Assembly: GCA_018881555.1 (NCBI GenBank)
Contig: JACAXG010000069.1
Coordinates: forward strand, 3,705,403-3,769,402
From: Amblyornis subalaris
Taxonomy: Eukaryota > Chordata > Aves > Passeriformes > Ptilonorhynchidae
DNA: 64,000 nucleotides
Reading direction: 5' to 3'
Shown one piece after another: positions 1 through 12,970 of the stretch (position 1 is the stretch's first letter; the number at the start of each line of letters is the position of its first letter). The notes beneath the pieces were generated by a model, which worked only from the letters and a program-made list of their open reading frames with translations, made no database searches and was not told the DNA's origin. A program made the position numbers and the translations under genes.

Positions 1-3000
1 TCTCTTTGCTGACCTCTTTAATGTTAATATGATCCATGTCATAAACTAAAATAGCTGTGTAAGTCCTAGAACAAAGTTATTTCTTAGAAGTAAGAAAACT
101 GGTATATGTTCAATACACAATTGGTTAATCATCATTATTACCTATAATAATTATTACCTATAATAGGAAAGCAGAATTCAACATTTCCAAATCATTCAAT
201 ATCCATCAGCTGTGATTAGTATGTTTTAATTTCTGCTCAAGAGATGCACTTTTACATGTCTATTGTGGTAAGAACTTTGAAAACAGAATGGTAACAGTAC
301 CTCTGTCTGTCTTTAAGCGTACTTCTTCATGTGGAAGAATACATATTCACATACATATTAGACATTCTTATGGAATTTTCACATATGTGATGTAAGAATT
401 GATCCTCTGGACATATCCTTTCTTACAACCAAGAAACTAAAAAAGTGGGGATCAGATACTGAAGAACTTAGGTCTGTTCTATTGAACTCTTTGCACTCAG
501 GAAACCAGCAGAAAGCACAGGATGTCTTGGCATCTTTATTTATTTTTCTGCTGAAAACAGGGTGTTCTACTCTAGAAGTCACCATTCACTTCAAGCTTTT
601 TTCAGCAAACAAGCTATTTCAGGGGGTTTTAAATAATCACTTGCTAAGTTCATAATACATTCAACTCTTCAGAAAAATAAGTAGTTCATATTGAGATATT
701 TGTTATGAATTTTCAGTGATTATTTTAATTTAAAGCTGTGGGATTTTTTTCCATCTAAAATATTTTTTTTTAAGTGTAAATTAGGGTAAAACTGAAGAAT
801 CAAGACTCTGGAAGCTTAAATAAAAATTCATAATTCAGTATATTTGAGCTAGAGTAAGAATGGGAGTAAACTGCTATTAGAATTGTTATTTGATATCCTA
901 CATTTCAAACATGTTCAGTCCATCATATCACATTGCTAATGACTGAAATCCCTGCTGTCACAGAGCAGCATCTTGAAAAAGCATTCTGTTTCTCATCTGA
1001 ATAAAACCATACAAGTAAAAAATGTTAGAACCATTTAAATTGTATATTGCATAACTCTCTTTTGAATCTCCTTTTTTTGGTGAGAAGGGCAAAAAAGTCA
1101 TAAAGTTGGCTTTGCAATGTTAAGGCTCATTTAAAGCCAAAAATCTTTTAGTTCTAATAGAAGAGGTTTTTTCCTAAAAAATAAGCTTGTAAAGACAGCA
1201 ATGCTCTAGGACTTCTTAGCCTTATCATCTCCCTGTTGAAAAGTCTAAAGGGACAAAGTTTACTGAAATTCAGACTTCAATTAGTTTATTACATATAGGT
1301 CTTGGAAGGGGAAGTAGTCATGGAAGCAGAAGTGTTCCTTTTTCACTATCTGGTACATGATAATAATGCATAACCTTAAACATAATGCAATGTATATAAA
1401 CAAAGAACTTAAGTGATTAAGTTCTGTATTTGAAAATAAATTGACACCTACTTAAATATAATTCCTCAGCTAATACCCAGCTTACGCACCAGCGAAAAAT
1501 ATTGAATATCATATGGTTTGAGGACAGAACACACATGTGCATTTCAATCTGCTCATTTCTCTGTTTCTGTACCAGTTTAATTTCCTTGTTCTTTCAGTTT
1601 TGTTACCACCATCTCAAGCCAAGTCTTTTTTTCTCTGACCTGTGCTTCAAAGAACACTTCAAGTTTCCTTACTCTTACTAAGGGCACCTATAAATTTAAC
1701 AAAAGAGAGGTTATTACATTTTGGGCACCAAGGTTTTCTAAAACAATATAAAAAATATTTGCCATATCTGATAATTTTATCCTATTCTTCCTGGATCCAG
1801 TCATTAATTTTTCAACCACATTTATAGTCATTAAAAGTTAAATAGCTCTAAAAAGATTTAATGTACATCCTGGACAAGTGTATAGAGAACTCTTACGGTT
1901 GAAAGTTTGCTGATATAAGTTTGCTTCTGAGTGTGATCCAGGTAAGGATTAGTCAGTTCTTTCCACTCATGTGGATTATGCTATGCTGCTGCATTATTTA
2001 ATAGACATAAGAATTTCACAATGAATAATTTAATTATTTACTGTATATTTCACCCCAAGAAAAGAAGCACTTTAAGTTACTTCTTTACTTAGTTTTCTTT
2101 GAGTATGCATTTCTCACTAAAAAAAACCAAACCAAAACTATATTTTATTTTTATACTACCCTACATTTATGTTACACTAATGCTTCTATTACTATAGCAT
2201 CAATGTTTGCCTGTTATTTCAATGAGATTATCAAGTCACAAGCTTTTCTTCTAGCTGTTTATAGACCACTAAACGTTGCATCAAAAGTTTTAACAATCTA
2301 GTAGGGCTTCCTACAGACCCTATACTACATGTTACACTACATAAATAAAGTTGTTTTGATTATAGTCATTTTTCATGCTTCGTGAGCTCAAAGAAGTATT
2401 TGCTGTCTATGTATCATTTCAGGATTTGCAAAAACACACAACCAGGGAAAACTGCAGAATTTCAAGATTAGATAGCAGTTTTTTTAAAAAGCATTTCAGG
2501 TTACTGCACATTAGAAGTGAATTATCATAGACTATCTCCATGCTGTTTGAAAAAAATTCAATCATTAAACTAGGATAAATATACAGAGGCATAGCTTTGC
2601 AGAACACTTAAGTGATGTTTCTGCTCTATGCACTTCTAGCATTCCTCAGCTGAAGGCTTTGAACAGTTTTGCACATGTTACATAATGAAAAATATGGATT
2701 AAAAATTGAGAGAGTGTAGAAGAGAGGAACTTCTAGATTAGACCTCTAAAAATATGGAACAAAAATTAAAAAAAAAAAAAAGAAAAGAAAGAAAGTATCT
2801 GTTAACAAGTATAGCTGATTCTGCTATGAGCTCTCTTCCAGCTACGAAATCTCTCCCAGCTTTATGATTCTGCCAATAAATGGAATATATTTTTGCCATC
2901 CAGTTTTAAAACTTCTATCTAAAAGGTCTGCTATGCCTTTAACAGAAAGTAACTTTGAGATACTGTATAACCTTTCCAAAAGAAAAATACACTCTTAATA

Positions 3001-5599
3001 CAAAACCCTTAAATCAAGGAAATCTGATCGTCTTCAGGAGATGAACATGGGAATCTAGCCTATTTGTACTTTCCTAATGACATGTAAAGTTTCTGGAAAT
3101 ATAAGGTGGGAGGAGAACTACTTTGCTCAGAACAATCTCCCACCATACACCTAAACTGCTCTGTTCGCTGCACAAGGAAAATTTATATTTTCCAGCTGAA
3201 CACCTTTCCTGTTTCTGTTAGTAACTGTTAGTCACAGTCATTAAGCATGACTGTAAATTTATTTATTTCCTAAGGAAAGTCAACAAATCACTGCAGAGAT
3301 AGATTGATGGAAGCTAGTGAGAACACTGGCCAAAAAATGGTAAGACTTGCCAGACAATTTTAGTGAAGATTTAGTGGTGGGCTCTGTTTCCACAAATCAA
3401 TTTCTATCTCTCTCATGCAATACCTTTGTTTCTTAGTGTCCTCAGAGTGTTACTACTGGTTAAAATTATAATTTTCTTTTGCATTTTTGTAAGTCACGCT
3501 AAAGGAAAACAAAAATTCAGGTAAGCACCTGAGTAATTTGTGGTTTATGTTATTCAGTATTCCTTGCTAACTGATGAAAATAAGATAGATCTTTAGTGAA
3601 ACTTCTCTAATGTTAAATAGCCCAGAGGCATTCTTCTGCTCACATATGGGAAACCCTATAAAAAATGCAGATATATCAAAACACCTATCAACTGTTTTTA
3701 TTCCCACAGCCAAGCACAGATTATGCCTAAAAATTCCTAGAACATTGGTGCACAGAGAAATGGAGTTGCTGATAATCTAAGGTTTATAAGTGGACAGAGG
3801 AAAATTAAATGAACATCAGTTCCTGGAGCACATATGTACATCCAGCAGCTCTTCATATGATTATCCTATCATCAGATAGGACATTACTAATGCTTTATTT
3901 AATGTTATCTCAAGCATTTAAGAGAGAGAGATGGAGACGGAACACCTGTAAGTGCATCTGCAAAAAAGCACCTCAAATTTGTGGTATTTTTTATTTGCTA
4001 TTATAACAGAAAGTAGAACTGTTTCAACAGAAGGTTTATCCCCCTTCCATATACTGCCATACTTTCTCACTGGTAGCATCTCTTTTCACTTCTATGAAAA
4101 GTCCCTTCACTGTTTCTTGAGAACCCAACTTTGGCCTTTAAACACTTGGTACTATTTCATTTCCTAAGTGGAGAAAAGAAATAAGTAAAAAAATAGAGGA
4201 AATTTATGAGTTTAACTTAAAATTATGAGTTTAGAGCTAATACTTGAAAATAAAGACGAACATCAAATTACCTTTCCAAAACAGGAAAGGTTATTTGAAT
4301 GACAGCTGCTCTGACTCTCATTACTTTTTATGGTCATCTTCCATAAACAAGTGAATGTGACCAAATGCTAAAATATAGCATTATTGTGTGATAAATTGTG
4401 GTGATAACTGAGTGATTATCATCCAGTGATTTCTCAGTTCCAGAATCTGGCAGGAAATTTTCACCCCTCTATTATAACATATCCTAGAAGAGTGGAAAAT
4501 ACACATTTGCCTCATGATCTCTGTATTTAATATGAAGTTATATTAGTAATTGGACCCCTCTAACTTTAAATTTCAACAGCTGGACTTACTCCCTTATGGC
4601 TGAATGTGTTTTGGTTGTCTTTGCATGGGTGTGTTCAAATATACATCCAAATAACTCTTAGACGTCATGAGGTTTTGATTATCACCCACTCCATATATGA
4701 CCAAACACTCATTTTACACTTCTACTTCTTTGTGGGAATGATGGTCTAAGACTTTGGTCCAGGAGGAATAACTAAAGTAATCTAAACTCTTACTACAAAT
4801 ATTTTGAATTTTCTAGTGACTTTCAAGTCCTCAAATATGGTAGATTTTTGCTATTTTTCCCCTCTTCTCTTGTTGTGTAAGATGAGCTTATGAGCAGTTT
4901 TTCTACACTGTACGGTCCAGAAGCAATGTACCTATTTTCCAGGGAGGCCAAATTTTGAAACATCCTTTGGAAGAGGTTATAATGGCAATAGCAAAAAAAA
5001 AGAAAATAATTGGAGGTTTTGAGATCCAGTTTGCAATCTCCAATTTTCATGGCATTATATCATGTAATAACTGAAACTACAGAATAGTAGAAGTAGCAGA
5101 AAGTCAAGCTCAGCAGTCAGAGGCATAGGTTCAGGTATTGGACTAGGGACTTTTGAATGAGGTTTGTTTCACAGTGTTTTAATTTCTGGGATTAGAAGGA
5201 GAAACCCACTCCCATCATGCTTACTTTTCCTGTCTGGAGCTGTATATGGCCATAGATCAGCTTGGCCAAGGCAGGAAGGGCAAGAATGGGAAGATTCACA
5301 TCTTTGAGAGATACTAAAGTCCTCAATAAACTATTTGATAGGAAGCCACAGCTGTATTTTCCTGTCTCTATTCTCCTGAGTATTTTTGCAGCTGAACTCT
5401 CTGAAATATGAGAGAAAAGAGGCTATAGGTCCCAGACAAAGAGAAAGAGAGTGAGGGGATAGTCTATGCAAACGAATATACCTAAGGTATCAGTCATTCC
5501 TAGAATTGTATATTCAATAAACGGCACTTGAAAACAACCCCAACAGCACTAGACTTTCCAGTAGACCTGTGAAATTGCTATTCCACATTTGTGATACTG
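1..5599. other. Intronic sequence without recognised genes
   Basis: AT-rich PDE4D intron downstream (on the minus strand) of the PDE4D4 exon. I see no coding exon, RNA gene or clear transposon. Minor features are a short tandem duplication of an ATTATTACCTATAATA-like unit near 134-166 and an A-rich run at about 2,767-2,795. Open frames such as those at 3,809-4,167 and 4,823-5,050 show no recognisable protein and no splice-bounded structure. Confidence 0.7.
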
Positions 5600-5931
5600 C
5601 ATCCAGAGAACTATGCTACCTCCCTACAGAGAAGATGGAGCGAGTCTCTTGGAACTTCACAGTGATATGATGTGAAGCAAAGGACCCAAGTCAGAACACA
5701 GCAAATTCTAATCAGGTACTGGAAAAGTGTTTTACCATGAAGTGGTCAAATCCTGCAACAATCTCTCTGGTTAGACTGTAGAACCTCTGTTCCTGGGAGC
5801 ATTCAAGACTGAACTGAACACAGTGCTGGACAACCTGTTCTCAATAGATCTGCTTTGAGCAATGGTTGGACCAAGCGACTTCCAGAGGCCCTTTCCAATG
5901 TAAATCATTCCATGATTCCATGATTCTACAG
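5600..5931 (+). mobile_element. CR1 LINE fragment, 3' end
   Basis: A diverged CR1 tail in plus orientation, antisense to PDE4D. The stretch from about 5,620 follows the CR1 ORF2 C-terminus and 3'UTR order: a GACAAGAGGCAA-like segment, the 'tgctgtagaacctctgttcctgggagcattcaagactgaact' region, then 'ggttggaccaagcgacttccagaggcccttt'. It ends in the typical repeated ATTCCATGATTC tail at about 5,905-5,931. The start is approximate because the 5' part is badly decayed. Confidence 0.85.
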
Positions 5932-8900
5932 TGTTATATATCTTTATGTTCTCTTTGGCCCTTTCATATTTATTTGCATGTACTAAGTTAAGTGAGCACA
6001 TGGATTTGTCTTATTTATCATCAGTGTGCAGTTATTTTTCTTTACTGGACTAGAAGATATTTTGAAACCATGGCACAAATGTAACACTGTAATACAGACC
6101 AGTTTAAAATTACTGGAAGTAGCCAGGCACTCATGCATAATAGCAGCCACATTACTAAGCTAAAGGGTTAGTTTGACATCTTCACAGCAGGACACAATAA
6201 GTCATTGGGAAGACAAAGAAGACAGGGCAGATACTACTGAAAATAATTTGGGGAATGAACAAGAGTGGGACATGTCCTAGCTGTGAATAACTGACAGATA
6301 CTGCTCCCCTCCTGTAACCCTTGCTATACAGAATTTAAGGCCTTACAGCATCAAGGAAGAGCTGCAGGTAACAGGATTGTTGCATTCAAAATAAATTTTA
6401 AGAGAATTCAAAATCTTACCTATACTTTTTCATTCCTATCAGCAAATGTTATTTTCACTTTTAAATACACAGTCTCAACATGCATTACTAAAGGTAGTTT
6501 CTTTAGATTACCAGAAGAGCTTCGGATTTGATCCTGAAATGGTGGTGATCCACTCTATTACCAAAAGAGAACGCTTGTTCTAAGAAATAACCTGTATTCT
6601 TGTTTACAAAAATAATCTCAATGCTCATCTTTTCTAGATCTGCCTAATACCTCATACTGACAAAACTGGCAAAAGAACATTGACATTCTTCACATTGGCA
6701 AGTACCAATCTACTTTCAAACAATCCTATCAATTGACATGGAGTGGTGTTTGTCTAACAGCCATTCTTCATGAAACTCTTGCCTTCCAGTAGCAAAAGAT
6801 TCAGTCTTCAAACTTGTCCATCAAGGCAAACTATTTACTGGTCAAATGCTGTTGTCTTGCCTTCCTATCGATTCCCAGATTTCCCTCACATTTATGGTTT
6901 TAACACACCAACATAATCTCACAGGTTTCCCTGTTAGCTTCAAGTCTTCTCTTAAGGAAGATTACCGTGTAGTTAAAATTATTTAACTCTATTTGAGATG
7001 AAATCTTAAATTCCTTTTTAGGAAACCCATTAGGGTTCTTTTAGTGTTTTACACAAAATTTCCACCTAAATTACTCATCAGATGTGCACCTGGTGTTTCT
7101 ACATGTTTAGAGCATCAGCTGAGCATCACTGTGCTGACACCATGAGCTTGTGTGCTCAACAGACACCTTAACTAATACTCAAATAATATTGCTATATTAA
7201 AACCTATTTAAAAAATAGGAACACATTAAACAGTTAAGCTAATCATTTTAAAGTAGAACTTCATATGGCTACATCTTTAAGAAAAAGTGTTTAAATCCTG
7301 ATTATTCTCTGTTTGATTATGAAGAGATTGTCCTGTTAAATTATGAGGTCTATACTCATTCAATTAAGAAATCTGAATCATTCATTCTCAGCAATATTCA
7401 TATTAAAATATATTTGAATACTTGAATTTTAAAAGCTCGTATTTTTACAGATTCCAACAACATGAAAATTAATACTATTCATATGGTTCAGGTCACACAG
7501 CTCTAACAATCAGAAAATGTAAGCCTTTCACAACATGAAAATAACACCCTTAATAGTCACTTACTTAAAGCATTTGAAAACATAAGTTTTTTTTTTAATT
7601 TATCTTTATGGACAATTGTAAAGCACAGTTATCCAAAAATGTTTACTAAGTTGTAAAATTTATTTGTATCTTTGAGGCAGGTCTAGCATATGCCAACTAT
7701 CTTAACATCTTGGGTGCCAGTACTACTTAGTAGTAAACAAAGCAGTAATACACTGCCAGAAGAGTAAACAACAAAATTCTAAATTAGAAACTGCTACTAA
7801 ATTCTGGGAACGTTATTTATGGTCCTGTAAAACGGAAAACACTCTTCTTCCTTTTCCTTTGTTTGTGTGGAAGTAGATAGGACATAACAGATCAAGAGGA
7901 GCTTTCCAAACCAAGCAGGAGGAAGGAATGGGGCTCAGGAAGCAAAGATGTGTGCATTTTATTGAAGAACCAAATAGATATTTCCCAAGACTTGCAAAGA
8001 CTTCATTATTTTTCCAGGGGCTCTATATGTAGCTACAAAACCCAAGGGTTTAACTATCTAAATGATTACAGTGGCATACAATATCCCAGACTTCAGAAAG
8101 TCGAGAAACTAATACATAAAACTCCCTTCTTCTCCTAACAGAAAAAAAAGCCTCTGGGCAACTGAAATATTACACTGCATTCAATTTTGAGCGTTATCTT
8201 GGTTTATTAACTATTATTGAGTGGCATAAGGGCAAGATTGACAGTTCAAGAAAAATAATCATACTTTAGAGCAATCTTCATATGTAAGCAATGCAGTAAT
8301 GGATGCTTCTTGGTTAGACTTAGTCCCATACATGAAACTGAAAGACAGCAAGTAGATTTTTTTGACAGCAACTAATTTTAATGGTCACTTATCAGAGTAG
8401 GTTTTTAAACAGACAGCAATAGGGAACAAACACAAGGATTACTGGATTGTAAAAGCCTAATGTTGCCTCACCGTTGTGCGGTTCTTTATGTTTAATGACA
8501 GATGAAAAGTTGTTTTCCTGAAGAAGTCTAGACCAAAACAACACTTGCGATGAAATTTACAGAAGACATATTGTAAAATAATAATGGTCTGGGAAATCTG
8601 ATAGAAAGAAGGCAAGGGTCTAAGAGATTAAGATTTGTTTTCAGGATACAACATCCTGGGAAATTCCATGACTAGTGGAATTAGGACTGATGGTGTTTGT
8701 TCTCTAATTTTTCCAGTCTGAAATTTCAGTAGTGAAAAATAGAACATAGAAAGATGATATGGCAAGATGATTTAATTGACATATGACTAATGGCCTTTAA
8801 AAATGCTAGGGTGGTTTGCTGGTTTTTTGGGTTTTTTTGAACAACTAACCTGTGTCTATAGACCATGCAATAATGCTAGTTATGTGCAAAAGACATAGAG

Positions 8901-9084
8901 GTACCCGAAATTTTTGAAGATAACAAGAGCAGCTCCATTTATTACACTGAATATTTTGTATTATTGACTGGAAATTTATTTGAATTGAAGTATTTATTTT
9001 GCAATTCCACTACTACTATTTGTTATTACATAGTACGTTTTATTCCATGATCTAAAAAATCACTTTAACATGAACTTGTAATTA
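5932..9084. other. Intronic sequence without recognised genes
   Basis: AT-rich intron. No coding exon, RNA gene or clear repeat was recognised. The open frame at 7,950-8,138 resembles nothing known to me. Confidence 0.65.
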
Positions 9085-9172
9085 CCCTGCTTCCATTTTT
9101 ATTTTACATATGAGAAAATATTGGCAGAGAGACATCAAATGACTTGCACAAGACCACACAGTACACAGTTGA
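9085..9172 (+). repeat. MIR-like ancient SINE relic
   Basis: The segment 'attttacatatgagaaaa' followed by 'cagagagacatcaaatga', 'cttgcacaagaccacacag' and 'tacacagttgac' follows the order of the conserved 3' half of MIR SINEs (a TTTTACAGATGAGGAAACTG-like start, then CAGAGAGGTTAAGTGACTTG, then CCCAAGGTCACACAG). Divergence is high, as expected for an element that predates birds. The assignment rests on remembered consensus. Confidence 0.65.
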
Positions 9173-11789
9173 CAAAAAAACCCCAATCACAGATAATTTC
9201 AGCTAACTTTTTGACTGCTCTGGTTTTTGTATAGCTCTTGTGTATATGAATTCAATGCACTTACCTTCTTATCCGAAAATGCCGGAATAATGTTGAGTTT
9301 TAAGAAAAATACATTAGCCAATGATTCTGATACATTCTTCTGTGTAATGAAATGCTGCTCTATTCCTTGAAGGAAAACAGTGCTGTTCTAAATAAGTTGT
9401 GTGCAAAGTTAGTGATGATCACAAAGAAACAGAGAAAGCATTGGAATGACTATAAGCAGTACTTAATATCACAAACGACAATCACATAGTGTTTTGCAAC
9501 TAATTCAGTTTAGAATCTTTGCTAGTGGATTTTGTCTTTTAAAAGTCAAATCTCTTCGGTTTGAATAATAAAGCTGTACCAGTCAGTTCTAACTCAAATT
9601 TTAACATACGTAATTCCTTCTTCTCATTTATTTTGAAAAATGTAACTGTAACATATTTTTAAGTTCTCTATCAAACTTAAAAGACAAAATACTCCGAAGT
9701 TGTATATTTGGTTTCCTAAGTGTCCCTTATGGTTTTCATTGAGGTTTTCAGAATCATGACACGTTTAGAGTGAAACAAAATAAATTCTGGAAAAACAATT
9801 ACATAGATACAGTTACACAGATACAGGTTTTGTACATTTGAGACATCAGTGCTTAATACTATCCGTATCACCTGATGTGTTTTTCTGTACTTTTATAAAC
9901 CTTTTCCCCCAGTTCTATACAGTTTTATACACAATATTCAGAGTAATTTGAGGTCTTCTGAAAGACAAGTTTGTCACCTTACACCATAATAAATCCATAG
10001 CAATCCATTCAGAAATGTTCTTTTGAAAACAGGTTAAATAAGGGAGAAAGTCTTAATACAAAAAGGCAACTGCAATACTTCTAAAAGGACAGATGTCTTT
10101 CATAAAAATATTGGGGTTTTTTGCAAGTCACTGCTTTTACAAGAATAATAAGAAGATATTTTTGTTTGCCTTTTATGCAAAAAAAAAGGGAAAAAAGGTA
10201 GCAATTGACTGAGAACTTGAAATGAAAGTCCTGGAAAGACCATCCTTTTCTAATATTTCTTGAACATATTTGTAAAGCAATTTGTTACAGTTCGCTTTGT
10301 GTTTCCATACTATAGTTGTTTGTTTCATTCAAGATGTTTTACTGTGAGACTTTATTCTAAGAAAATCATGGGATGGTGAATTATATTGAGCTTCTTTACT
10401 CTGCTTTGCTTTACTACTTCTAAAAGGGAGGCACATCTGAAGCATTTTTACTAATCCCATAAAATTAAAATAAAATCCACTGACCTCGCTTAATTTTAAA
10501 GCAGCATGTCTTGTCAAAACAAAATTTTTGCACTTATAAATAGAATGAAAGTTTAAAAAGCAAAAATACTCTTCACATTGAGTTTTTAATTCCTATATTA
10601 ATAGCTACCATATGGATTGTAATATAAAACGGCCCTAAAATCCTAACAAAAAAAATAGTATATGTACTCTGTCTTTCCACCTTGACTTGGCATCCTCTCA
10701 AAAACTAATCACTTATGGAATAATGCTGAATAAACTCAAACCAACCATTATTATTTCTAAAATTTAAACTTTTTTGCATTTAGAAAACAGAAATTCAGCA
10801 CTCAGTCTTAAAGGTCAAAAATCCTAGACACCTACAGGGTTTTTTATATAAAAGAAATACAAATGTGTTGAAAAAAACTTTAAATTGAACATTTGTTAAT
10901 TTTTGAAGCTTATTATTTTTTTCTTTCAAATCTTACATGGTGAAAAATTTAACATAATTAACTTCAGACAAGCATGAGTTCACAGAAGTGGTACAAAAGT
11001 GTAGCAACAGAACAGCTGCGTGAAAACCAAAGAAATTAAAAGACATATTTTAAAGATTACTGATTTGGAAATACAGTTCTAATTTACAATTGCTGAATCT
11101 CTTTTTATTTCTTAATTACACATGAAGTGGGAATGAAGTTAACGTTAGGTAGAAACAGAGCTAACGCTGCCAGAGAATATTCAAGTATGTCTTTTTCAGA
11201 TTTATGGCCAAGGCTCCATAATAAAGAATGCCGTGTGCACCACAGAAACACACAAAGCAATCTTCGTTCAGAAAGGATTCTATTATTTATTCATCAAGCA
11301 TATCACGCTATAAAAATCTGATTATCCAGGAAATCAAAAATCTACAGAGTAACTCAGTATTAAGTATTGTCCCTCTGCCTTTATTCTCTCCATAAATCCT
11401 TTATTCACAATGTCTGCTTAAAATTCAAGTGCAAGCGTGTGGCTTTCTACTAAAAGGAAGTGGTTCCAGCTACTAAAAATGAAGTCCGGATAATAAATTG
11501 ATCGTTCAAATACAACGTCTTTCTGATTTTGACAGAGAATTTGATTTTAAAACAGATGCCTGTTATAGCCATCAAGGGTAAAATAGGCATTGGTGAGCTA
11601 CACACTGAAAAATAAATCCACAGCTCATTTAACGGGGAACAATAGACTAGTAGATGACGGACTCCTCCCTCTGGCTAAGAAACCATTAGCCTATTTTCTC
11701 AACTAAGCCCATTCAAACTAACAGGACCCTAACCCTGGATTTGCCAGACTGTCTCCCACCCCCCAGACCTCTCATTATTTTAACTTTGT
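9173..11789. other. Intronic sequence without recognised genes
   Basis: AT-rich intron leading into the CpG island. No exon or transposon was recognised. The stretch at about 11,120-11,330 is slightly richer in CpG and holds a 64-codon open frame, without similarity to known proteins. Confidence 0.65.
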
Positions 11790-12340
11790 GAGAACATCAC
11801 ACGAATTGCGTCCTTCCCACTCGGCACCAGCGCTGAAGGTTCCCGGGGAGCGCGGGCAGCTCCGGCGAGGAGGGGCGGCCGGGGAGGCAGCGGAGCGGAG
11901 CCGGGCGGCGGAGCAGAGCCGGGCGCAGGGGGAAGCGGGGCGCCGCTGCCCGCCCCGCTCACGGCTCCGTGCTGGCACAGACGCGTCCCGCTCCCACCCA
12001 CGTGCTTCGCGGCCGCTTTTCCACCCACAGACAGGCGTGCATGGGACGACGCGGCGCCGCCCGTGCCCCGGTCACGCCCGCTCCAGGCGAGTCCTGCCCG
12101 GAGGTTCTTTGCAGCGTCCCAGCCCGGGGACCCCGGCACGGCAGCGCAGCCCGACCCCACCTCCCTTTCGGAGCCTCCGCAACCGCAGGGTGCCCCTTCC
12201 TTCTCCTTCCCGCCGGGGGAAGGGGGTCCCGCCGTGCCCACCCCTCAGCGGAGGCCGCTGACTCCCCTCCCCGCGGCCGGGAGTGGCGCCCCTCCGCCGC
12301 ACTCCCCACACGCGCGGCCGGAGCGCTGGGCCAAGCCCTC

Positions 12341-12348
12341 TCCTACCG
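12341..12348 (-). other. PDE4D: Splice donor of the PDE4D4 exon
   Basis: On the minus strand the exon end reads CG|GTAGGA. The GT is at 12,346-12,345. The split codon (CG plus one base) would give Arg if the next exon begins with any base. The signal is acceptable but not optimal, because it has GTAGGA rather than GTAAGT. Confidence 0.85.
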
Positions 12349-12717
12349 TCTGAGTCCCTGGAAGGACGAGGGCCAGGACATCCGCGATTTCTTCAAGCCG
12401 GGCCGGTGGCCGGTCTCCACGGCGTAGGATGCTCGGTCCATGGCTTGGCAGTAGAGGTACCGCTCCGTGTCGGAGTAGCCGCGGTGCCTGACGCGAGCCC
12501 CGGCCAGGCAGCGGCCCCGCGAGACGGGAGACGGCGGCTGCCCGGGGTGCTGCTGGTGCTGGAGGAACTGGTGCTGCCGCAGCTGCGGTGGGTAGTGTTG
12601 ATCTTGCCGCCACAGATGCTTGGGGGCTTTGAGACCCCCGCTACCCCCGCCACTGTCGCTGCCGCCGTCGCTGCCGCCGGGCATCGGGGACAAGCCGCTG
12701 CCGCTCTCTGCCTCCAT
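12347..12717 (-). CDS. PDE4D: PDE4D alternative first coding exon, PDE4D4-type N-terminus
   Basis: This exon encodes residues 1-123, plus two bases of codon 124, of the long isoform PDE4D4. The enzyme hydrolyses cAMP to 5'-AMP, and the isoform-specific N-terminus directs partner binding and location. Visible in order: start MEAE; a Gly/Ser-rich stretch at residues 13-28; KAPKHLW at 30-36; a Gln/His-rich stretch at 41-60; a short PPSP at 61-64; [16 protein letters not shown] at 75-90; and the basic end [18 protein letters not shown]. The blocks from KAPKHLW and RVRHRGY onward match the mammalian PDE4D4 N-terminus as I know it. The start is set by that match and by a strong Kozak context (A at -3, G at +4). 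The frame stays open upstream to 13,263, so no upstream stop confirms the start. The exon ends AGACG|GTAGGA, leaving two bases to be completed by the shared downstream exon outside the window. Human PDE4D4 has a long poly-proline run where this protein has only PPSP. Identification is very secure. Confidence 0.96.
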
Positions 12718-12970
12718 GCTGCCGGCGGTCGGGCCGCGCCGGGCGGGCGGGCAGGGGCGGCGGCCGCCGCCTTTCTGCGGGCAGCGGCGGGGAAACTGTG
12801 CTGAAAAGTTGGACAGCTCCTGCCGCGCCACCCCTCGCCCGAGTGTGGGAGCGGCTGGGGCAGCCGCGCCGCCGGGTCTTGACTGCTCCGCGGGAGGGGA
12901 GGCGGGGAGAGGGGGAGGAGGAGGAGGAGGAGAGGAGGGGGTGGCTTCCCGCTCGGAAATATTTAAAGCC
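12718..12970 (-). promoter_or_regulatory. PDE4D: Putative PDE4D4 core promoter and 5'UTR
   Basis: On the minus strand a TATA-like TTTAAATA lies at 12,967-12,960. It is followed 20-75 bases downstream by a dense CT-rich tract (GGA-rich on the plus strand, 12,891-12,942). A start about 30 bases after the TATA-like element would fall near 12,930 and give a 5'UTR of roughly 215 bases to the ATG at 12,717. The start site is inferred from motif spacing only. CpG-island promoters often initiate at several dispersed sites, so the TATA-like element may not be used. Confidence 0.35.
12891..12942 (+). repeat. GGA-rich purine tract in the CpG island
   Basis: A run of GGGGA, GGGGGAGGAGG and (GAG)n units that is almost pure purine on the plus strand, with several G runs of three or more. 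It lies just downstream of the TATA-like element in the direction of PDE4D4 transcription, so the initiating RNA would be CU-rich here. Confidence 0.8.
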
